This document shows, piece by piece, positions 44,770 through 52,079 of a stretch of DNA of 64,000 nt. The stretch covers positions 22,766 to 86,765 of the forward strand of contig NZ_KB895556.1 of assembly GCF_000374925.1 (NCBI RefSeq). The letters are read 5' to 3'. This DNA comes from Arthrobacter sp. 131MFCol6.1 (GTDB taxonomy: Bacteria > Actinomycetota > Actinomycetes > Actinomycetales > Micrococcaceae). The translations under genes and the position numbers were made by a program. Each line of letters begins with the position of its first letter. Positions within the stretch are counted from its first letter, which is position 1. The notes under the pieces were generated by a model that ran no database searches, was not told where the DNA came from, and saw only the letters and a program-made list of their open reading frames with translations.

Positions 44770-45228
44770 CTACTTGCAGTTGGTGGTGATCCAGGTCGTG
44801 ACCGGCGCCATGGCGGCCTGGAGCTTTCCGCTGGAGAAGACCGTCTGGTCGGTGACGCCGGCAACGGCCACCTCCTTGAGGTTGGCGAAGTCGGCCTTGA
44901 GGCTGTCCGGGACGCGCTCGGCTGTCTCGGCCAGCTCCGTTTTGAACTGTTCCAGTTCCGCCGTCTTGCCCTGGGCGGCCGACAGCGGAAGGAGCGTGGC
45001 GCCGGTTGCCTGCTCCGAAATCTTGGAGCACGCCTCGGCGGCGCTGCTAAAGCCGCCGAACGGTCCCGAGGTCTCGCTGGGGCTCGGCGCAGCGGACGCG
45101 GAAGCAGTGGACGAGCCAGTGGCGGACGACGGCGCGCTGCCGGCCTGCGGGGCCGAACAGCCGGTGAGTGCCAGGGCGGCGAGCAGGGCGGTTACGGCGA
45201 GAGGGCGGGCAATATTCTTCGAAGTCAC
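44770..45228 (-). CDS. secreted lipoprotein, function unknown
   Basis: A 152-residue protein with a lipoprotein signal peptide (RPLAVTALLAALALTGCS, lipidated Cys24), a Ser/Ala/Pro-rich tether of about 35 residues, and a helical domain with two cysteines (ACSKISEQ... and a C-terminal TTWITTNCK) that could form a disulfide. No known domain is recognised. Exported and membrane-anchored; role unknown. Confidence 0.75.
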   Translation of the reverse strand: MTSKNIARPLAVTALLAALALTGCSAPQAGSAPSSATGSSTASASAAPSPSETSGPFGGFSSAAEACSKISEQATGATLLPLSAAQGKTAELEQFKTELAETAERVPDSLKADFANLKEVAVAGVTDQTVFSSGKLQAAMAPVTTWITTNCK

Positions 45229-45657
45229 GTTGCAGAATCACTTTTCGGTTGAGATTGCGCCGCCTGCCCGGACCGGGCTGCCGGCGGCCTTGGTGTTCTT
45301 TCCCCAGCGTGCGAGTCTAGCCGGGCCAGCTGGACGGCCCCCAACCGGTCGCCCCCGTCGTCCGCCGTCCGCCCCTGGCTGCGGGGCGCCTATCCCCGTC
45401 GATTGCTCCGCAACTGCCCTTTTGGCCCGTCAAAACGGCACTTGCGGAGCAGTCGATAGTATTCACGGCTCTGCCAGTGGTTTCTGCGGGTGTCAGCATC
45501 GCCGCGATAGGCAGGAACGGTGCCCGTTTGGATTCAACTGACAGCCACCCGCTCAGCTGCCTGCGCTCGACCGCCCCGAACGGCTGGGGCGCCGCTCCCA
45601 AGTGGATGCGAGCTGGGACGGTGCCGACGGCTCTGCTTTCACGTCCCTCCGCAACCC
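45229..45657. other. 429-bp non-coding stretch containing REP-like copy A
   Basis: No open reading frame with the local codon bias is present. The only recognisable element is the palindrome at 45399-45456, described separately. The remainder would hold the promoter of the lipoprotein gene and the 3' end of the methyltransferase transcript. Confidence 0.4.
45399..45456. repeat. REP-like palindrome, copy A
   Basis: Arms of 26 nt (45399-45424 and 45431-45456) starting TCGATTGCTCCGCAACTGCC pair at 23 of 26 positions around the 6-nt loop GCCCGT. The same element, differing at a few bases, recurs at 46510-46567 in the same orientation. The sequence is unlike the surrounding GC-rich DNA. Confidence 0.85.
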
Positions 45658-46362
45658 TCAGGCGGCTTCGAGGACGAAGAAGATGAAGGACAGGAACGCT
45701 GTCTTCTCGCCGGTGAGGATGCGCGGCGGAAGCAGTTCGTGCGGTGTGTCTGGAGATGGCCCTGGCTCGCTCACGGTGGCTACGCGGTATCCCGCCGACG
45801 TGAAGGCGTTGATCATCGCGTGAAGTGGCCGGTGCCAGAAGGTCAGGACCGCAGGCTCGCCAGCGAACGCGTAATCCTCCGAGTACTGCCGGATCGCGAA
45901 GTAGTCCTCGGTTGGTTGGGTGATCACGCTGACCGTGGGGTGGTTGACCGAGAGGATCAGGCGACCGCCGGGCTTCAGCACGCGCCGCAGTTCGGCAAGT
46001 GGTGCCGACCAGTCCTCCAGATAGTGCAGGACCAGGGACGAGACAACGTCGTCGAAGGAGCCGTCGGCGAAAGGGAGCGGCTTGCTGAGGTCGGCCACGT
46101 GCAGGTCCGCGGTCGCGCCCAAGCGCTGTCTTGCCAATGCGAGCATCGCAGGACTGGAATCGAAGCCGGTCATGATCGCGCCTCTCGCGCTCAGTGCCGC
46201 GGACAGGGGCCCGGAGCCGCACCCTGCGTCCAGGACCCGGTGGCCGTCGACGTCGCCGGCGAGGCCAATCATCGCCGGCCGCTCGTAGTAGGCGTTGAGG
46301 AGGCTGGACTCGTTCTCCGCCGAATAGCTCTCGGCGAACCTGTCATAGTGGTCGGCTTTCAC
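45658..46362 (-). CDS. SAM-dependent methyltransferase (class I)
   Basis: A 234-residue protein of the UbiE/Methyltransf_11 type. Motif I is VLDAGCGSGPL, motif II lies around FDSSPAMLALARQRLG, a DLSKPLPFADGSFDDVVSSL stretch follows, and then LRRVLKPGGRLILSV. It starts at a GTG (46362) with a gagga site upstream. The substrate is unknown. It is bracketed by two copies of a REP-like palindrome about 1.1 kb apart, which raises the possibility that the gene arrived, or was rearranged, with those repeats. Confidence 0.85.
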   Translation of the reverse strand: MKADHYDRFAESYSAENESSLLNAYYERPAMIGLAGDVDGHRVLDAGCGSGPLSAALSARGAIMTGFDSSPAMLALARQRLGATADLHVADLSKPLPFADGSFDDVVSSLVLHYLEDWSAPLAELRRVLKPGGRLILSVNHPTVSVITQPTEDYFAIRQYSEDYAFAGEPAVLTFWHRPLHAMINAFTSAGYRVATVSEPGPSPDTPHELLPPRILTGEKTAFLSFIFFVLEAA

Positions 46363-46509
46363 GGATCCTCGCTCTCGGGCGAACGCTCATGGTCAGGACG
46401 GTCGGCCCGATCCTAACAACCTGGTCGCCGAATCCTCATCCATCCAGAAGCCGCAGACGAACCCTTCGAGAGCAGGGGCCGTTGGGTGATCCAAGGGGGC
46501 GGGGCCCCG

Positions 46510-46592
46510 TCGATTGCTCCGTAACTGCCCTTTTGACCCGTCAGAACGGCAGTTACGGAGCAATCGATGGGGTTAAGGCGGAGCAGTCGATG
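46510..46592. repeat. REP-like palindrome, copy B, with a partial third copy
   Basis: Arms at 46510-46535 and 46542-46567 (TCGATTGCTCCGTAACTGCC...) pair at 24 of 26 positions around ACCCGT. Just after it, 46577-46592 repeats the terminal part of the right arm (GCGGAGCAGTCGATGG), so the element seems to be partly duplicated. Differences between copies A and B are often compensated on the other arm (GCAA/TTGC versus GTAA/TTAC), indicating that base-pairing is maintained. Confidence 0.85.
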
Positions 46593-46604
46593 GCGTTAAA
46601 GAAG

Positions 46605-46635
46605 AAAAGCACCAGTTCTCAAAGAACTGATGCTT
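46605..46635 (-). terminator. intrinsic terminator of the tRNA cluster
   Basis: On the minus strand an 11-bp stem (AGCATCAGTTC/GAACTGGTGCT, one G-T pair) with a 5-nt loop is followed by TTTTCTTC. It lies 6 nt after the 3' end of the tRNA-Phe gene. It is a clear rho-independent terminator, unusual in this GC-rich window for having a real U-tract. Confidence 0.85.
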
Positions 46636-46640
46636 CCCAG

Positions 46641-46716
46641 TGGTGGCTCCGACCGGCGTCGATCCGGTGACCTTTCGATTTTCAGTCGAACGCTCTACCA
46701 ACTGAGCTACAGAGCC
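46641..46716 (-). tRNA. tRNA-Phe (GAA anticodon)
   Basis: 76 nt including an encoded CCA end. On the minus strand the acceptor stem is GGCTCTG/CGGAGCC, the D-arm TAGCTCAGTTGGTAGAGC, the anticodon loop CTGAAAA with anticodon GAA, and the T-arm GGATCGACGCC. It is the last of three tRNA genes transcribed from the minus strand. Confidence 0.95.
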
Positions 46717-46764
46717 TAGGTGACATGTCACCTTGAAGGCCGGAATTTCTTCCGGCAATCAGAG

Positions 46765-46838
46765 CGACCCTGACGGGACTTGAACCCGCGACCTCCGCCG
46801 TGACAGGGCGGCGCGCTAACCAACTGCGCTACAGGGCC
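46765..46838 (-). tRNA. tRNA-Asp (GTC anticodon)
   Basis: 74 nt without an encoded CCA. On the minus strand GGCCCTG pairs with CAGGGTC (one G-T), the D-arm is TAGCGCAGTTGGTTAGCGC, the anticodon loop CTGTCAC with anticodon GTC, and the T-arm GCGGGTTCAAGTCCCG. Confidence 0.95.
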
Positions 46839-46867
46839 TTGCTTGTTTACTGCTTGTTCTTGCTCTC

Positions 46868-46885
46868 TGCGGTATCGCTACCGCA
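46868..46885. other. hairpin between tRNA-Asp and tRNA-Glu
   Basis: TGCGGTA-TCGC-TACCGCA, a perfect 7-bp stem, lies in the AT-richer 105-nt spacer between the two tRNA genes. It may mark a processing or attenuation point in the tRNA precursor. Confidence 0.5.
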
Positions 46886-46943
46886 AATTTTCAAGGCCTT
46901 TAGCCTACCAGACTTTTTCATCCGGTTTGACCAGTTCCTTGCG

Positions 46944-47016
46944 TACCCCCAACGGGATTCGAACCCGTGCCGCCGCCGTGAAAGGGCGGTGTCCTAGGCC
47001 GCTAGACGATGGGGGC
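46944..47016 (-). tRNA. tRNA-Glu (TTC anticodon)
   Basis: 73 nt without an encoded CCA. On the minus strand GCCCCCA pairs with TGGGGGT, the D-arm is CGTCTAGCGGCCTAGGACA, the anticodon loop CTTTCAC with anticodon TTC, and the T-arm CACGGGTTCGAATCCCG. First gene of the tRNA cluster. Confidence 0.95.
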
Positions 47017-47205
47017 CAGGACGCCATCCGGTGAAACATATCAGGGCAAAAATTAAGGGCCGAAGCCTGTCGTTTTTGTCCTTTCGGGTTCCTCCGAACT
47101 GGACTATAAAACTATAAGGGCAGACCCCCGGAATATCCAAAATCGACCCCTCCGCCGGGGCAGGACCGGGGGCAGGGCTGGGCAAAGTGGGTGCAAGATG
47201 GACTG
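47017..47205. promoter_or_regulatory. divergent spacer, tRNA cluster / PHP gene
   Basis: A 189-bp spacer that is locally AT-rich. It should contain the tRNA cluster promoter on the minus strand; TATGTT near 47034-47040 is a candidate -10. An AT-rich stretch CTATAAAACTATAAGG lies at about 47103-47120. CAAGAT lies 6 nt before the ATG at 47206, one base from the leaderless -10 pattern seen elsewhere. Confidence 0.35.
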
Positions 47206-48225
47206 ATGGATGCCGTTGATGCCCTCAATGAGATCGCGTTCTGGCTGGAACGCGAGCTGGCCCCCACCTTCAAGATTCAGGCGTTCCGAAAGGCAGCCGG
47301 GATTATCGGCGCCCTGGACCCGGACGAGGTCGCAGCGCGGGCACGCAACGGCAGGCTCAAGAACATGAAGGGCATCGGGGACAGGACGTTCGAAGTCATC
47401 CGGCAGGCGGTCGACGGCGGCGTGCCCGACTACCTTGAGGGCCTGCGGCAACGCGGGCAGCAGCCCCTGGCGACCGGCGGCACCGAACTGCGCTCCGCCC
47501 TCCGCGGGGACCTGCACAGCCACAGCGACTGGTCCGACGGCGGTTCCCCGATCGGACTCATGGCTGACGCCGCCCGGACGCTGGGCCGGGACTACCTCGC
47601 CCTGACGGACCACTCCCCCAGCCTCAAGATCGCCAACGGGCTGAGCGCCGAACGGCTTCGGGAACAGCTGGACGTTGTAGCGGACATCAACGGGGACGGC
47701 GGGGGCTTCCGCCTCCTGGCCGGGATCGAGGTGGACATCCTGGAGGACGGCACCCTGGACCAGTCCCCGGAAATGCTGGACCGCTTGGACATCGTGGTGG
47801 CGAGCGTGCACTCGAAGCTCCGTTCCGACCGGCGCACCATGACCGAGAGGATGTTGGGCGCCATCAATGATCCGCACATGAACGTCCTTGGCCACTGCAC
47901 CGGCCGGCTGCTGCAGGGGTCGAGGGGAACCCGGCCTCAGTCCGAGTTCGACGCCGGGCGCGTCTTCGCGGCGTGCGCCGAGAATAATGTGGCCGTCGAA
48001 ATCAATTCCCGCCCCGAACGGCAGGATCCGCCGGACGAACTGATCCGGCTGGCCCTCGATGCCGGCTGCCTGTTCAGCATCGACAGTGACGCCCATGCGC
48101 CGGGCCAGTTGGATTTCCTGCAGTACGGTGCCGAGCGGGCGGCCTCGAACGGCGTGCCCGCCGAGCGGATCGTCACCACCTGGCCGCTGGATCGGCTGCT
48201 GGAATGGTCCGGAAGCGGCAAATAG
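47206..48225 (+). CDS. PHP-domain phosphoesterase with helix-hairpin-helix N-terminus (PolX-like)
   Basis: A 339-residue protein. An HhH-type N-terminus (about 1-85, with NGRLKNMKGIGDRTFEVIRQA) precedes a PHP metallo-phosphoesterase domain. The metal-binding motifs are DLHSHSDWSDG, LTDHSPS, GIEVDI, ASVHSKL, GHCTGR, EINSRP and SDAHAP. It resembles bacterial family-X polymerases with the nucleotidyltransferase part missing between the HhH and PHP regions. A nuclease or phosphatase role is likely, not polymerization. The ATG at 47206 is preferred over the GTG at 47191. Confidence 0.8.
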   Translation: MDAVDALNEIAFWLERELAPTFKIQAFRKAAGIIGALDPDEVAARARNGRLKNMKGIGDRTFEVIRQAVDGGVPDYLEGLRQRGQQPLATGGTELRSALRGDLHSHSDWSDGGSPIGLMADAARTLGRDYLALTDHSPSLKIANGLSAERLREQLDVVADINGDGGGFRLLAGIEVDILEDGTLDQSPEMLDRLDIVVASVHSKLRSDRRTMTERMLGAINDPHMNVLGHCTGRLLQGSRGTRPQSEFDAGRVFAACAENNVAVEINSRPERQDPPDELIRLALDAGCLFSIDSDAHAPGQLDFLQYGAERAASNGVPAERIVTTWPLDRLLEWSGSGK

Positions 48226-48296
48226 CGGGCGGTTCAACTGTTCTGGGCAATGCCCCGGGCCTCCCCCAGCCCGCCAATACCCAGCCCGACGATGCC

Positions 48297-48842
48297 CTAG
48301 GCTCGGGACTGGTCCGGCCCCTCGGGCCGCCACGGCGTGGGCCTGGGCAGCCAGCGCGGGACGTTGCTGCGGTACTCCTCGTAGGCCGCACCGAACTTCC
48401 GGGTCAGCGCCGGCTCCTCGTACAGCCGGACGAAAGCCACCACCGGGATGGCACCGATGCCCAGGGCCAGGAAAAGCTTCGGCTGGCCCAGCAGGAGCCC
48501 CTGGCCTGCGACCGCCGCCGCAATGGATACGTACATCGGATTCCGCACGTACCGGTAAAGGCCGCCAACCACCAGTTGCCTGGGCGGGGCAAATGGCGCG
48601 GGGGTCCCGATGCCCTCGACGGCGAAATGCACAAAGGAGTTCGCGATGACGGCCGCGCCCGCACCGATCATCAGGGCGCCGGCGACCTGCGCGGGCACCC
48701 CGCCGGGGGCCGGGGAGTCCACTTTCCAGCGGGTCAGAAGCCACGGCACCACGCCGGCGGCGGTTGCGGGGGCAACCGCGAAGGCGGCTGTACCGATGGC
48801 TGCACGCCGCCGCTCGCGGGCGGAAGCTGGGGCTGCGGTCAT
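48297..48842 (-). CDS. isoprenylcysteine carboxyl methyltransferase-like membrane protein
   Basis: A 181-residue protein with about four membrane helices. The C-terminal signature LVVGGLYRYVRNPMYVSI and LYEEPALTRKFGAAYEEYRSNVPRWLPR is that of the ICMT/PEMT methyltransferase superfamily, which uses SAM on lipid-like substrates at the membrane. Bacterial members mostly lack assigned substrates. It stands alone, convergent with the PHP gene. Confidence 0.8.
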   Translation of the reverse strand: MTAAPASARERRRAAIGTAAFAVAPATAAGVVPWLLTRWKVDSPAPGGVPAQVAGALMIGAGAAVIANSFVHFAVEGIGTPAPFAPPRQLVVGGLYRYVRNPMYVSIAAAVAGQGLLLGQPKLFLALGIGAIPVVAFVRLYEEPALTRKFGAAYEEYRSNVPRWLPRPTPWRPEGPDQSRA

Positions 48843-48969
48843 ACCAGCAATCGTGGCCCCGCCACGCTAAGCGGGCAAGGGCCCGCCCGCCCCATGGTGG
48901 CGGATCAGCCCGGGGTTTCCCCACACCTTGCGGCAGCGCGCTTTGGGAGGATCGGTGGGCGGGCGCGAG

Positions 48970-49575
48970 TCAGGTCAGCAGCAGCACGGCAAGGGTGACC
49001 ATCACGACGGCGATTCCGGCGTCGAGCACGCGCCAGGCCGTCCGGCGCCGGAACAGGGACGTCAGGAACCGCGCCCCCGCGCCGAGGGCGGTGAACCAGG
49101 CAATGCTTCCAAGGCCGGCCCCGGCGGCGAACCACCAGCGCCCGGCCTCGCCCTGGGCGGCAGCGAGGGACCCGAGCAGCAGCACCGTGTCCAGGTAGAC
49201 GTGCGGGTTCAGCCAGGTGAAGGCCAGGCAGGTGCCAAGGACGGCGGCCCGGCCGGCGGCCGGCTTGCCGGCGGGATTCTCCATCTGCTCCCCGCGGACC
49301 GCACGCCGGGCCGCGAGCGCCCCGTAGGCGAGGAGGAACGCGGCCCCGGCCCACCGGATCACGATGAGGGCAGCGGGCGCCCGGTCCAGGAGGATGCCGA
49401 TGCCCGCGACGCCCAGCAGAATCAGCACGAGGTCCGAGACCGCGCAGACGGCCACCACCATGAACACGTGCGAGCGCTGGATGCCCTGCCGGAGGACAAA
49501 AGCGTTCTGCGCGCCAATGGCAACGATGAGGGACAGTCCGGCGGAGAGACCGGAAAACAGGGGGAGGATCACCAC
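48970..49575 (-). CDS. lysE: LysE-family amino acid exporter
   Basis: About 201 residues with six hydrophobic segments. The N-terminal signature GLSLIVAIGAQNAFVLRQG and the mid-protein TWLNPHVYLDTVLLLGS are those of LysE/ArgO exporters of lysine and arginine. The reading frame opens at a TTG (49596), but homologues begin just before LPLFSGL. I therefore use the GTG at 49575; the adjacent GTG at 49572 is equally possible, with TACCGT 6 nt before it as a -10. The divergent LysR gene is the expected regulator. Confidence 0.88.
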   Translation of the reverse strand: MVILPLFSGLSAGLSLIVAIGAQNAFVLRQGIQRSHVFMVVAVCAVSDLVLILLGVAGIGILLDRAPAALIVIRWAGAAFLLAYGALAARRAVRGEQMENPAGKPAAGRAAVLGTCLAFTWLNPHVYLDTVLLLGSLAAAQGEAGRWWFAAGAGLGSIAWFTALGAGARFLTSLFRRRTAWRVLDAGIAVVMVTLAVLLLT

Positions 49576-49640
49576 TCCACGGTAAGCGCCCGCCAAAGAT
49601 GAAACCAGTTAAAGATTCTATTGATACGTAAGATGGGCTA
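49576..49640. promoter_or_regulatory. divergent lysE / LysR promoter region
   Basis: A short AT-rich spacer. On the plus strand TAAGAT (49629-49634) lies 6 nt before the LysR ATG, a leaderless arrangement. On the minus strand ACGGTA (49579-49584, read TACCGT) is close to the lysE start. A LysG/ArgP binding site would be expected here; no clear dyad was identified. Confidence 0.4.
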
Positions 49641-50522
49641 ATGATGGAGATCACCCCAGAGCAGGCCCGGACACTGGCCGCGATTCTGACGCACGGGAGC
49701 TTCGACGCCGCGGCCGCGCACCTGTCGGTGACGCCTTCGGCGATCAGCCAGCGGGTGCGGGCCCTCGAGACCGCCGTCGGCCGGCCGGTCCTGACCCGGG
49801 CGCGTCCGCCCGGACTCACGGAGCCCGGCGAGGCCGTGGTGCGCTTCGCCCGGCAGCTGGAATTGCTCTCCGCGGATTTGGCCGAGGAGCTGCAGCCGGA
49901 CCAACCCCGCGGGGCGACGCGGCTGACGCTGGTGATCAACAGCGATTCCTTGCACACCTGGGCGCTGGCTGGCCTCGCGGCGGCCAGCGACAACGTCCAG
50001 CTCGAGATCCTGCGCGAAGACCAGGAGCATTCGTTGGACCTGCTGCGCGCCGGAGCCGCCGCTGCCGCGATCACGGCGACGGCCCAGCCCGTGCCCGGCT
50101 GCTCGTCCAGCAAACTGGGCACCATGCGCTATCTCCCGGTATGCGCTCCGAGCTTCACCCGCCGCTGGTTTGGGGCCGGGGCGACCGGCGCGACGCTCGC
50201 CGCGGCTCCCGTCGTGGTCTTCGATCGCAAGGACGATCTGCAGGACCGCTGGCTGCGCCGGATCAGCCGCGACCCCCTTCAGCCCCCGCGCCACTATGTC
50301 CCGGCCGCCCAGGAATTCGGCGATGCCATCCGCTGGGGCATGGGCTGGGGCATGATGCCCGAGATCGAAATCGGCGAGGACCTGTTGGCCGGCAGGCTCG
50401 AGGCGCTCGCCCCGCGGGCGCACGTGGACGTTGCCCTCTACTGGCAGCAGTGGCGGCGCGGCTCGGCGGCGCTGACCGACGTAGCGGCCGCTGTCCGGGC
50501 GGCGGCGCGCGTCCTGCGCTGA
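49641..50522 (+). CDS. lysG: LysR-family regulator of amino acid export (LysG/ArgP type)
   Basis: A 293-residue LysR-type regulator. The helix-turn-helix is GSFDAAAAHLSVTPSAISQRVRALETAVGRPVLTR, and the substrate-binding domain has LVINSDSLHTWAL and the ArgP-like GMGWGMMPEIEI near the end. In Corynebacterium the divergent lysG/lysE pair exports excess lysine and arginine, with LysG activating lysE when these accumulate. The gene context here is the same. The start is leaderless, with TAAGAT 6 nt upstream. Confidence 0.9.
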   Translation: MMEITPEQARTLAAILTHGSFDAAAAHLSVTPSAISQRVRALETAVGRPVLTRARPPGLTEPGEAVVRFARQLELLSADLAEELQPDQPRGATRLTLVINSDSLHTWALAGLAAASDNVQLEILREDQEHSLDLLRAGAAAAAITATAQPVPGCSSSKLGTMRYLPVCAPSFTRRWFGAGATGATLAAAPVVVFDRKDDLQDRWLRRISRDPLQPPRHYVPAAQEFGDAIRWGMGWGMMPEIEIGEDLLAGRLEALAPRAHVDVALYWQQWRRGSAALTDVAAAVRAAARVLR

Positions 50523-50608
50523 GGCCATCCGGGATGTTGGCAGGATCTCGACTAGACGTGACCGATTCCCGCCAGCCGGGCGACGGCGGGAACGGCTAGA
50601 TTGACAGC

Positions 50609-51589
50609 ATGGCAACAACCGCCGCATCCGGCCCCACTCCGTCCGCAGGCCCCCACGAAGGGTCTCCGCACGCTGCCCCCGCACCCGCCCCGCAACCTGC
50701 GCCGCCCCCTTCCGGGCAGCCGGGCACGATCAGCAGACTCGGCATCGCCGCCGTCGTCGTCACCGTGGTCCTGTGGGCCTCCGCGTTCGTGGGCATCCGC
50801 GCCGTGGGCCCGAGCTTCTCCCCCGGCTCCCTGACGCTCGGCCGGCTGGCGGTTGCCGCCGTCGTGCTGGGCCTGCTGGTGGTGCCCAAGCTCAGGGGCC
50901 TGCCCCGGGGCCGCGAGTGGTGGCCCATCCTGGCCTACGGCGTCATGTGGTTCGGAGGCTACAACGTGGCCCTGAACGCCGCCGAACACATGCTCGACGC
51001 CGGCACAGCCGCCCTGCTGATCAACGTCAACCCCATCCTGGTCGCCGTCATGGCCGGCGTGATCCTGAAGGAAGGGTTTCCGCGCTGGCTCATCATCGGC
51101 AGCCTGATCGCGTTCGGCGGCGTGGCCGTGATCGCGCTTGGTTCCGGCCAGCGGTCGACGGCGGATGTGGCCGGCGTGCTGCTCTGCCTGCTCGCGGCCG
51201 CGCTGGCCGCGGTGAGCGTGATCGTCCAGAAGCCGGTGCTCCGCAAGTTCCCGGCCGCCCAGGCCACCTGGTTCGGCATCATGGTGGGCGCCCTCTGCTG
51301 CCTCCCCTTCAGCGGCCAGTTGATCACCGAGCTGCAGGCCGCTCCCCTGCCGGCCACGCTGGGCCTGGTCTATCTGGGCATCTTCCCCACCGCGATCGCG
51401 TTCACCACCTGGGCCTACGCGCTCTCGATGATTGATGCGGGACGCCTCGCCGCCACCACCTACCTGGTCCCGGGCACCACAATCCTGATCTCCTGGCTGG
51501 TCCTGGGCGAGATTCCGACCATCTGGGGCCTGGTGGGCGGCGCGATCTGCCTCGTGGGCGTGGGGCTGACCCGGCGCCGGTCCCGCTAG
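50609..51589 (+). CDS. EamA/DMT-family transporter
   Basis: A 326-residue membrane protein with ten hydrophobic helices in two EamA repeats (ITVVLWASAFVGIRAVGPSFSPG... and LLCLLAAALAAVSVIVQKP...). A Pro/Ala-rich cytosolic N-terminus of about 40 residues precedes the first helix. Relatives export metabolites or amino acids; the substrate is unknown. TAGATT (50597-50602) lies 6 nt before the ATG and there is no ribosome-binding site. Confidence 0.88.
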   Translation: MATTAASGPTPSAGPHEGSPHAAPAPAPQPAPPPSGQPGTISRLGIAAVVVTVVLWASAFVGIRAVGPSFSPGSLTLGRLAVAAVVLGLLVVPKLRGLPRGREWWPILAYGVMWFGGYNVALNAAEHMLDAGTAALLINVNPILVAVMAGVILKEGFPRWLIIGSLIAFGGVAVIALGSGQRSTADVAGVLLCLLAAALAAVSVIVQKPVLRKFPAAQATWFGIMVGALCCLPFSGQLITELQAAPLPATLGLVYLGIFPTAIAFTTWAYALSMIDAGRLAATTYLVPGTTILISWLVLGEIPTIWGLVGGAICLVGVGLTRRRSR

Positions 51590-51598
51590 AGTTTGCCT

Positions 51599-52069
51599 AT
51601 GCCCTCCTCCCTGCCGCCCGGCCTGCCGATCGTTCCGAGCGGCGGGGACGGCGGTGACGGTGGTGACGGTGGTGACAATGGTGACGTCCAGGCTGACGGC
51701 CCCTTCCCGATGTCCGAGGCCGATTTCGAGGCCGCCGTGAGTGATGCCCTGGACCGGATCCCGCCCGATCTTGCAAGGACCATGAGCAATGTCGCGATCT
51801 TCATCGAGGACGACTACACCCCGCAGCCCGGGGAGGATCCGGACACCGTGCTGCTGGGGCTCTACGAGGGCGTCCCCCTGACCGAACGGGACTCCTGGTG
51901 GGACGCCGGCTCGCTGCCGGACCGGATCACCATCTTCCGCCAGCCCATCCTGGACATCTGCGCCTCCCGCGAGGACGTGATCGAGGAAGTCACCGTCACC
52001 GTGGTGCACGAGATCGCCCACCACTTCGGCATCAGCGACGCGCGCCTGCACGAGCTCGGCTGGGGATAG
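51599..52069 (+). CDS. zincin-like metallopeptidase family protein
   Basis: A 156-residue protein of the small 'possibl zinc metallopeptidase' (DUF1025/Zincin_1) type. The core motif HEIAHHFGISDARLHELGW at the C-terminus carries the HExxH zinc site and a downstream acidic ligand. The N-terminus has a Gly-Gly-Asp repeat (GGDGGDGGDGGD) encoded by a ggtgac tandem repeat at 51642-51685. The ATG at 51599 is chosen over the TTG at 51593 because TAGAGT lies exactly 6 nt before it. Biological role unknown. Confidence 0.8.
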   Translation: MPSSLPPGLPIVPSGGDGGDGGDGGDNGDVQADGPFPMSEADFEAAVSDALDRIPPDLARTMSNVAIFIEDDYTPQPGEDPDTVLLGLYEGVPLTERDSWWDAGSLPDRITIFRQPILDICASREDVIEEVTVTVVHEIAHHFGISDARLHELGWG

Positions 52070-52079
52070 CCTTGTAGGC

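Noticed and set aside
46641..47016. Integration site of a genomic island at the tRNA genes
   Set aside because: All three tRNAs are intact, and no direct repeat of a tRNA 3' end or integrase gene is seen in the window.
47104..48924. 606-codon minus-strand frame over the PHP and methyltransferase-like genes
   Set aside because: Opposite or out of frame with two clear genes; no homology features.
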